Source: an uncultured Propionibacteriaceae bacterium
Lineage (GTDB): Bacteria > Actinomycetota > Actinomycetes > Propionibacteriales > Propionibacteriaceae
Reading direction: 5' to 3'
Assembly: GCA_936941515.1 (NCBI GenBank)
Contig: CAKZJI010000299.1
Coordinates: forward strand, 1 to 8,134
DNA: 8,134 bases
Shown: piece by piece, positions 1 to 5,063 of the stretch
Position numbering within the stretch: the stretch's first letter is position 1
Layout of the letters: the number at the start of each line of letters is the position of its first letter
Program-made: the position numbers and the translations under genes
Notes under the pieces: generated by a model
Told to the model about the DNA's origin: nothing
The model's input: only the letters and a program-made list of their open reading frames with translations
The model's database searches: none

Positions 1-277
1 CCAGAAGTCGGCGGTAATCGAATGGGTTGCGGAGCGCGACCAGCCAATGGAGGTGTGCGGCACGGCCGAAAGCCTCGCGGTAAAGCGCCGTGGTGCAGTA
101 CCCATCCTGGGACGAGTTGAGCATGGCGACGAGCTCACGGGAAAACGCTAGTCCTTCGGCGAAGTAGGGATACTCGAAGCCCGCAGTGCGGTGCACGATG
201 AAACCGGCCTGGGAGGTGACGATGGGACCGCTGGGCATCTGCGCGGAGGCATCGGAGCGAGAGTTCAAGTCAGTCAT
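1..277 (-). CDS. Small protein of unknown function, 5' part only
   Basis: The first 92 residues run from ATG 275-277 and leave the window at position 1. No earlier in-frame ATG or GTG is near, and the Shine-Dalgarno is weak. Visible sequence includes GFIVHRTAGFEYP, AEGLAFSRELVAMLNSS, GYCTTALYREAFG and HLHWLVALRNPFDY. The alternation of strand, helix, strand, strand suggests a ferredoxin-like alpha+beta fold as in NIPSNAP/EthD-type dimeric barrels. I recall similar 'LYxExFG....HWLv.lk.p.DY' proteins of unknown function (possibly the family named DUF6039) beside natural-product genes, but cannot confirm this. It starts 10 bases after the thioesterase stop and is most likely the next gene of the same operon. 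No catalytic residue can be named. Confidence 0.75.
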   Translation of the reverse strand, partial: MTDLNSRSDASAQMPSGPIVTSQAGFIVHRTAGFEYPYFAEGLAFSRELVAMLNSSQDGYCTTALYREAFGRAAHLHWLVALRNPFDYRRLL

Positions 278-279
278 GA

Positions 280-296
280 GCCCGACACTAACGGGC
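280..296 (-). repeat. Short inverted repeat over the thioesterase stop and next gene leader
   Basis: GCCCG and CGGGC form a 5-bp stem with a 7-base loop that contains the thioesterase TAG stop. The 3' arm ends 2 bases before ATG 277. No T-run follows, so it is not a rho-independent terminator; it could mask the weak ribosome site of the next gene. A 5-bp GC-rich repeat can also arise by chance. Confidence 0.35.
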
Positions 297-1097
297 AGGA
301 TACTCCGATGTATGCGCAGTGTTGAACCCTCGCTCCTGCACAAGGGAGCGAATGGCGGCCCAGACCGGGAGGGGGGCGGACTTCAGATAGAAGTGGTCGC
401 CCTCGAACACGCGCAGCATGAAACCGCCCGTCGTCTCGTGGCGCCAGTCCAGCATCTCTGCCACCGGCACCTCAGGATCCTGAGCGGCAGCCATGGCCAT
501 GATCGGCGCGTCCAAGACCCGTCCGGGGAATCGGACGTAGCGCTCGTTCATCACGAAGTCAGCGCGCAAGATGGGTAGCATCATCTCCACCAACGCCTCA
601 TGCTCCAGAACCTCCACTGGGGTGCCATTGAGCCCCTCGACCGCGCCCAGGAAGGCCGCTTGGGTCATCGTCTCGTAACGCGCGGCGCGGCGTTGCCGAT
701 CGGGGGCGCGGCGGGACGACACCACGAGGGCCATAGGACGGACCCCGCGACTCTCGAGCTGTCGCGCGGTCTCAAACGCCACGATGGAGCCTAGGCTGTG
801 GCCGAATAGCAGGAATGGCCGGTCGACCGCCTTCGCGACAGCGTCGACAACGGGAGGAACCACGTTCTCGATGTCGGTGAGCAGACCCTCGCGAGCTCGT
901 GACTCACGCCCCGGTAGGTGGATTGACCTCACATCCAGCCAGGGATGCAAGGAACGACGCCAAGCCCCGAAGAACCCTGGCCCGCCGCCCGCATGGGGGA
1001 AGCAGAACAGCTGGACGGGCGCATCCGGGGAGGCCTCTCCCGTCACCCACCGCCCGCGGATCCCCGATTCAGCGACTGCCTGATCAAACTGCTTCAC
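288..1097 (-). CDS. lnmN: Type II (external) thioesterase
   Basis: This 269-residue alpha/beta-hydrolase is of the GrsT/RifR type. It opens with FCFPHAGGGPGFFGAW (31-46), the family's oxyanion region, then Ser101 in GHSLGS (codon 795-797), Asp207 in AAQDPEVP and His235 in EGDHFYL, giving a full triad. Such enzymes remove wrong or stalled acyl groups from carrier proteins of PKS and NRPS lines. The start is taken as GTG 1095-1097, inside the KS end (14-base overlap), with GGAGAGGA ending 5 bases upstream; a longer reading from ATG near 1256 would add 53 residues of Arg/Gly/Ser-rich, shadow-like sequence. It holds the position of lnmN of leinamycin, although there the HMGS precedes it directly without the ACP and KS. 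The stop is TAG at 288-290. Confidence 0.9.
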   Translation of the reverse strand: MKQFDQAVAESGIRGRWVTGEASPDAPVQLFCFPHAGGGPGFFGAWRRSLHPWLDVRSIHLPGRESRAREGLLTDIENVVPPVVDAVAKAVDRPFLLFGHSLGSIVAFETARQLESRGVRPMALVVSSRRAPDRQRRAARYETMTQAAFLGAVEGLNGTPVEVLEHEALVEMMLPILRADFVMNERYVRFPGRVLDAPIMAMAAAQDPEVPVAEMLDWRHETTGGFMLRVFEGDHFYLKSAPLPVWAAIRSLVQERGFNTAHTSEYPAR

Positions 1098-2307
1098 GGT
1101 CGTCCTCTCCCGTGATGACTGCAGCCGCGTGGATCCCACCGAAGGCGTAGGACGCCGTGAGGCCGGTCCGCCCGCTGAGCGCACTCGCGCTAGCCCGCGG
1201 GACCACGAGGTCCCCCAGCGGTTCCGGATGCCGCAGCCCGGGCATGGCATGCGCAAACCCGTCCCTCAGCTGCTCGACGGTGGCCACGTACTCCACCAAG
1301 CCGGCAGAGGTGAGCCCGTGTCCGACCAGGGCCTTGGTGGAGTTCATGACAACTTCACCGAACACCTCTGACAGGGCCCTGATCTCATCGGTGTCTCCGC
1401 GGCGCGAAGCTGTTCCGTGCGCGTTCACGTAGGACACCTCGTGGGCGGAGATGCCCGCCCGGGACAATGCCATCCGTATCACCCGCGCCTCGTCGGTCGG
1501 CGACGGCTCGGGCCCAGAGGTAGCTGACAGGGTCACGGCCGACCCACGGTGCCAGGCCAACGGGACCGCGCCGCGGGTCGTCGCTGAGCGTTCCGTCTCC
1601 AGTACCACCGCGGCCGCAGCCTCCCCCGGAACAAACCCCGTGCGGCTGATGTCGAAAGGGGCGCACATGGCGCCCGAATGGGTACTCATCGCGCCGAGGG
1701 ACTGCAGGGCCTGCGCTTGCCAGTCAGCCAAGACGAATGGCGGAGCAACGATGAGGACCGCATCGATCGCGTCATCCAGAAGCCGGGCGGCCTGATGAAG
1801 GGCCACCAGTCCCGAGGATGATGCCCCACCCACCACTGCTCCCTCGCCGCGGATACTGCAAACCTCCGAGATGACTCCCAGAACGTCGGAATCCCACATC
1901 CGCACTGCGGCGCTGGGCAGGACGTGAGCGGGCTCACGCGCGTAGGTCTGCGCCGCAGACGCCATGATGGCCGCCGTCAGATCGTGCCCCGCCACGACGA
2001 TTCCCACTCGAGCCGAGGCTAGCTGGGAGGCGTTTGCCAAGCGCCAGGCTTCCAGAGCCGCGACGACTGCGGCGGGGGCCGGCCCGCGACCGGGAACGCC
2101 GGGCAAACGAATCCTCCCGAGGACGCACAGTTCATCCGCCAAGCGCTGCCGGACCTGGTCAGGATCCAACACGACCATCGGCCAGCCATCCGGCTCCGGC
2201 TTCGCTGCCAACCCTCCGCGGAGAGCTGCGCGCCACTCAGGCAGGGAGTAGCCATTGCCCGCGACGATTCCACACCCGGTGATCACCGGGCAGCCGGAGA
2301 CGCTCAC
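1084..2307 (-). CDS. Ketosynthase-like decarboxylase with active-site Cys replaced by Ser (PksF/MupG-like)
   Basis: This is a 407-residue stand-alone ketosynthase fold. GTG at 2305-2307 overlaps the ACP_D stop (GTGA); there is no clear Shine-Dalgarno, so translation probably depends on coupling. The nucleophile region aligns as GGASSSGLVALH against the normal DTACSSSLVALH, placing Ser163 (codon 1819-1821) where extending ketosynthases have Cys. Both decarboxylation histidines are present, His297 in NAHGTA and His330 in LVGHG, with Lys325 before the second. A Cys-to-Ser change with both His kept is the known signature of KS decarboxylases in HMGS cassettes, which turn malonyl-ACP_D into acetyl-ACP_D and cannot condense. 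Substrate and partner (the ACP just upstream) are inferred. An inactive or structural KS is possible but less likely, since the rest of the fold, including the C-terminal SYAFGGIHAA, is well kept. Confidence 0.85.
   Translation of the reverse strand: MSVSGCPVITGCGIVAGNGYSLPEWRAALRGGLAAKPEPDGWPMVVLDPDQVRQRLADELCVLGRIRLPGVPGRGPAPAAVVAALEAWRLANASQLASARVGIVVAGHDLTAAIMASAAQTYAREPAHVLPSAAVRMWDSDVLGVISEVCSIRGEGAVVGGASSSGLVALHQAARLLDDAIDAVLIVAPPFVLADWQAQALQSLGAMSTHSGAMCAPFDISRTGFVPGEAAAAVVLETERSATTRGAVPLAWHRGSAVTLSATSGPEPSPTDEARVIRMALSRAGISAHEVSYVNAHGTASRRGDTDEIRALSEVFGEVVMNSTKALVGHGLTSAGLVEYVATVEQLRDGFAHAMPGLRHPEPLGDLVVPRASASALSGRTGLTASYAFGGIHAAAVITGEDDREAV
1103..1110 (-). promoter_or_regulatory. 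Ribosome binding site deciding the type II thioesterase start
   Basis: GGAGAGGA ends 5 bases before GTG 1095-1097, inside the 3' end of the KS-like gene. It supports the short thioesterase start and a 14-base gene overlap. Confidence 0.68.
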
Positions 2308-2555
2308 AGATGAGAGCCCAGGACGTCGACTAGCGAAGACACGTCCTGCGCCGCAGCCAAGTCGGACATCGGGACATTCAGACCGAGATCCTCCATCGTC
2401 AACACGACGATCTCGGCCCGCTCGATACTGGAGCACCCCAGCTGCGTCAGCGACGCGCCCGGGGCGACAGAGTCCGGATCGATCTCGGGAACGACAGTGA
2501 CGACCTGCGTCCGCAGGGACCTCAGAGCGCGCTGTGCCGCCTCGTTGATACTCAC
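2304..2555 (-). CDS. Second discrete acyl carrier protein, HMGS donor type (ACP_D/AcpK-like)
   Basis: This is an 83-residue carrier protein if the GTG at 2553-2555 is the start. That start overlaps the HMGS stop as GTGA and has AGGAG 8 bases upstream; the ATG at 2586-2588 would add 11 residues with no ACP character. The phosphopantetheine site is Ser43 in LGCSSIERAEI (codon 2427-2429), with Ser in place of the usual Asp before it. The stretch RAEIVVLTMEDLGLNVP and the following AAAQDVSSLVDVL resemble donor ACPs of HMGS cassettes (AcpK, MupirACP-C type), where the pattern is roughly DRAEIVM.TLE.L.L.IP. The KS decarboxylase gene follows with a 4-base overlap, so the predicted job is to carry malonyl, then acetyl after decarboxylation, to the HMGS. 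The leinamycin cluster, as I recall it, lacks this gene at this place. Confidence 0.85.
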   Translation of the reverse strand: MSINEAAQRALRSLRTQVVTVVPEIDPDSVAPGASLTQLGCSSIERAEIVVLTMEDLGLNVPMSDLAAAQDVSSLVDVLGSHL

Positions 2556-3805
2556 CCTTCGGTCTCCTCTCCCGCCGCATTGATCCATGCGTACGTGCGG
2601 TGATACTGCCGGGTGCCCGTCCAGATGAGGTGTCGCCCTCGCGCCCGGATCTGCTCGGAGACGAGCGCCACGGCATCGCGCGGAACTTCTCGGTTCTCGA
2701 TGGGGACCAGCACCTGCTCCGTGGCGGGCAGCAGAGCGTCGTACTCCTCGAACGTGAGCAGGCGACGATCAGACAGCTGCCGGGCTACATTCGCCGACGC
2801 CATCGCGTGGCGGGCCTGCGGGCCGACGACGCCGCTAAAGAACTCTGCGCAACAGCCGGAACCGTACGAGTAAAGGCCGACCCGGAAGGGCGCGGAGCTG
2901 TCGGTGTTGTCGATCAGGCTGGCCAGAGCGAGATAGAGCGAGCCGGAGCACAGGTTCCCCGCGCGACGGGGATAGTGGAGGGACGCCTCCAGCCTCTGAT
3001 CAAAATCAGCCTGAATGGCCTCGGCCTGATGTCCGACTCCCGCCATCAGCATCCGGTGCCCAGCGCGGACCAGCCCCGCGAATGGCGTGTGCATGGCCAA
3101 GCGATCGAAGCTCGTGGGATCAGCATCCGGAACCCGCGACTGGTAATCGACAAAACTCTTCTCGAGGCAGTCCAAGTACGCGAAGAGTGACTGATCGGAG
3201 TCGGCGATGTCAAAGGTCGCCGTCGGACGGGCCGAGTCCAGCGTTTCGAAGGCGTAGGTGCCATAGGCGCCGAGATCGATCTCCAAGATGTCGGGCTGAT
3301 CGCTGACGAGCAGTGCAACAGCTCCGTGACCGGTGGCGGGCTCCGCGTACTGCGCCTTGGCATCGACGAGAGCCACGTCGGTCCCGATGACCAGCGCCGT
3401 CGCAGCTCCGCTGAGGCCTGAAGCCAGCAAGCCGACAGCCAGCTGCAGTGCGCCCGTCGCCGCAAAGCATGCCTGCTTGACTTCCAGGATTCGACAGTGC
3501 GGGCTGAGCCCGAGGATGCGGTGGATGTAGGACGCGACCGACTTGCTGAAGTCCACGCCGGATTCGGTCGAAACCACGAGCAACTCGATCCGGGCCTTCT
3601 CCTCGGCAGACAGATCCTGCAGGATGGGCTGCGCGGCGTGAACAGCATTGGTGACGGGGTCTTCGAACGACAGGCCGACGGACCTCTCCACCATGTCGAT
3701 GTTCGGCGCCCTGGACACATCCAGGCCGCGCCCCTCCAACAGGCTGAGAACATCGATCCGCGCCAGACCCGCGTAGACGCCGATGCGCTGGATCCCGATC
3801 CTCAC
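2552..3805 (-). CDS. lnmM: HMG-CoA synthase-like beta-branching enzyme (LnmM-like HMGS)
   Basis: This 417-residue member of the HMG-CoA synthase family is the discrete type found in PKS beta-branching cassettes (PksG, MupH, LnmM). The catalytic triad of the family is complete: Glu81 in STESGVDFSKS, Cys113 in EVKQACFAATGAL (codon 3467-3469) and His239 in MHTPF. It would condense an acyl group from a donor ACP with the beta-keto group of the chain held on the PKS, creating a carbon branch. The start is GTG at 3803-3805, overlapping the preceding ACP stop (GTGA), with a purine-rich AGGGGG site a few bases upstream. It sits between two carrier proteins, which is part of the double-donor oddity of this operon. 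The dehydratase (ECH) that must follow it is not in the window. Confidence 0.93.
   Translation of the reverse strand: MRIGIQRIGVYAGLARIDVLSLLEGRGLDVSRAPNIDMVERSVGLSFEDPVTNAVHAAQPILQDLSAEEKARIELLVVSTESGVDFSKSVASYIHRILGLSPHCRILEVKQACFAATGALQLAVGLLASGLSGAATALVIGTDVALVDAKAQYAEPATGHGAVALLVSDQPDILEIDLGAYGTYAFETLDSARPTATFDIADSDQSLFAYLDCLEKSFVDYQSRVPDADPTSFDRLAMHTPFAGLVRAGHRMLMAGVGHQAEAIQADFDQRLEASLHYPRRAGNLCSGSLYLALASLIDNTDSSAPFRVGLYSYGSGCCAEFFSGVVGPQARHAMASANVARQLSDRRLLTFEEYDALLPATEQVLVPIENREVPRDAVALVSEQIRARGRHLIWTGTRQYHRTYAWINAAGEETEG
2564..2568 (-). promoter_or_regulatory. Ribosome binding site deciding the start of the second ACP
   Basis: AGGAG sits 8 bases before GTG 2553-2555, within the last codons of the HMGS gene. 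Together with the GTGA overlap it favours this GTG over the ATG at 2586-2588, which would have this site inside the coding region. Confidence 0.72.
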
Positions 3806-4047
3806 GACTCCCCCTGTCCATGCTCATCGCAGAACTCCGCAAGAGCCGCCAGGTTAGGTATCTCGGCGAACTGGGCCAGCGGCATCTCGATGTGGAAGAC
3901 GCGGCGCAGCTCCGAGATGATCTCGACGCGGTCGATCGAGTCCGCGCCCATCGCCTTCAAGTCGCGGTCGAGAGTCATCTCCTCCTCGGGGACCCGAATG
4001 ATGGAACCGACGACCGATCTGATGGTCGCTGCTGTTGTATCCCTCAC
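3802..4047 (-). CDS. lnmL: Discrete acyl carrier protein (LnmL-like donor ACP)
   Basis: This is an 81-residue carrier protein of standard size. The phosphopantetheine site is Ser37 in GADSIDRVEI (codon 3937-3939), followed by the helix III and IV pattern IEMPLAQFAEIPNLAALAEF. The start is GTG at 4045-4047, overlapping the LnmK-like stop as GTGA and preceded by a strong Shine-Dalgarno GAGGAGG. By position between the K-like enzyme and the HMGS it should be the LnmL counterpart: it would carry the methylmalonyl and then propionyl unit and present it to the HMGS. It needs a phosphopantetheinyl transferase from elsewhere. Its sequence after the Ser is more like a generic ACP than the second carrier protein at 2304-2555, so which one the HMGS prefers is open. 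Confidence 0.9.
   Translation of the reverse strand: MRDTTAATIRSVVGSIIRVPEEEMTLDRDLKAMGADSIDRVEIISELRRVFHIEMPLAQFAEIPNLAALAEFCDEHGQGES
3810..3815 (-). promoter_or_regulatory. Ribosome binding site for the HMGS gene
   Basis: AGGGGG, followed by AG, lies 4 bases before GTG 3803-3805 in the last codons of the ACP gene. Spacing is on the short side, so translational coupling through the GTGA overlap may matter as much as the site itself. Confidence 0.55.
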
Positions 4048-5063
4048 GGTTGAGCCTCCTCGGTATAGAGCTGTGGTCCCGACACACCCCCATCAGAACA
4101 GAGATTCCCCCCGATGAATGCGCTGTCGTGAGCATCGGGAGCGTCCAAGCGCTGGGTGGCGATGGCGATCACCCGACCGGCCTGGCTCAACCGGACATCG
4201 ACCACCTCATCAGGAGAGTCCTTCTCTCGCCATCGTTCGACCACGACATCCAGCACATCCCCCGCATCGGCGTTGCCCTGGTAGAGAAGCTCGATGTCGT
4301 ACACCCGCCGGTGCAGGAAGGACGCGATGCTGCGCCCCCAGACGGCCCACGCCTGAGCGAGCGCCCAATCGACAATCTCGAAGTACGAGGCGAAGAACAG
4401 GAGCCCCGCAGCATTCAGATCCCGTGCCGCATCGATCTGGTAGCAGAAGGAACAACCGGGTGCGTCCGTGAGCAGCTGAGGCTCCCGGAACGAGCCCGCT
4501 CGCCGCGCCATCGCCACGCGCTGCCGACTGGGGGCATCGTCTGGCGCTGGTGCCAACTGGTCCCGGTTGAAGCCGACAGGGATCGAGGCGACCATGTCGC
4601 CGTTCGAGGTGCCCTCATGGCTGATCCAGCGATTCAGTTGCTCGGCTCGCATCTCATGGGGAGCGGGAGGCCCCCAGAAGGCCCCGAGGTCGATGCCGAC
4701 GGAGTCGCCGGGACCCTGGCCGTCAGACGCGTCAGCGCTGTGCCGGAACAGACGGTGCAGCGTGAGCGTGGACTGGCTCCCCGACCGCAGCACCTGAGTG
4801 CCGACCGCGATGCGATCTCCGAACTGGAGAGATCGGAGGTGGAAGTCCCGGCCGGAGCGGATCCGGTAGTAATGGAACGAAAGGTAGGCGGGCCTCCCGT
4901 CCTCGGTGCGCGCGGTCAGAACGTCGCAACTCGTTTCCCGGGCCACCGCCTGCCACGTCCAATCGCCGATCCGAGCCACGAGGCCGCTGCCCAAGCTGGG
5001 CCACACCACGTGCTCATGGCTATAGGTGCCGGCCCGGGGAAGCACTGCCGCGTCCGCTGTCAT
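4044..5063 (-). CDS. lnmK: LnmK-type bifunctional acyltransferase/decarboxylase (double hotdog)
   Basis: This 339-residue protein starts at ATG 5061-5063, overlapping the PKS stop by 4 bases. Length and sequence match the LnmK family. LnmK is established to load methylmalonyl from its CoA ester onto the discrete carrier protein LnmL and decarboxylate it to propionyl-LnmL, the donor for beta-alkylation. An N-terminal hotdog holds AYLSFHYYRIR (59-69); its Tyr60 is close in number to the catalytic Tyr62 of LnmK. The second hotdog carries DLNAAGLLFFASY (215-227), the usual helix-start pattern of hotdog acyl-transfer enzymes, and a tail of about 30 residues follows. It lies directly between an LnmJ-like PKS and an ACP-HMGS pair, exactly as in the leinamycin cluster. 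Methylmalonyl as substrate is inferred from the family. A simple thioesterase is the main alternative, made unlikely by the context. Confidence 0.87.
   Translation of the reverse strand: MTADAAVLPRAGTYSHEHVVWPSLGSGLVARIGDWTWQAVARETSCDVLTARTEDGRPAYLSFHYYRIRSGRDFHLRSLQFGDRIAVGTQVLRSGSQSTLTLHRLFRHSADASDGQGPGDSVGIDLGAFWGPPAPHEMRAEQLNRWISHEGTSNGDMVASIPVGFNRDQLAPAPDDAPSRQRVAMARRAGSFREPQLLTDAPGCSFCYQIDAARDLNAAGLLFFASYFEIVDWALAQAWAVWGRSIASFLHRRVYDIELLYQGNADAGDVLDVVVERWREKDSPDEVVDVRLSQAGRVIAIATQRLDAPDAHDSAFIGGNLCSDGGVSGPQLYTEEAQP
4055..4061 (-). promoter_or_regulatory. Strong ribosome binding site for the LnmL-like ACP
   Basis: GAGGAGG lies 7 bases before GTG 4045-4047, inside the end of the LnmK-like gene. 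It is the best Shine-Dalgarno in the operon, fitting a carrier protein needed in excess over its enzymes, and it supports the GTG start. Confidence 0.75.

Noticed and set aside
280..296. Rho-independent terminator after the thioesterase
   Set aside because: The stem is only 5 bp, no T-tract follows, and the next same-strand gene begins 3 bases after the repeat.
1098..1256. N-terminal extension of the type II thioesterase to an ATG at 1256
   Set aside because: The added residues are Arg/Gly/Ser-rich and lie wholly inside the KS-like gene, and type II TEs start near the present GTG; the ribosome site supports the shorter form.
2555..2588. Earlier ATG start for the second ACP
   Set aside because: The 11 added residues have no ACP character and overlap the HMGS gene more than at other junctions; the GTG at 2555 has a good ribosome site and the same GTGA overlap as its neighbours.
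2308..2676. N-terminal extension of the KS-like protein to 2676
   Set aside because: The extra 123 residues are an out-of-frame reading of the second ACP and the HMGS end; the KS fold begins at VSGCPVITGCGIV right after the GTGA overlap.
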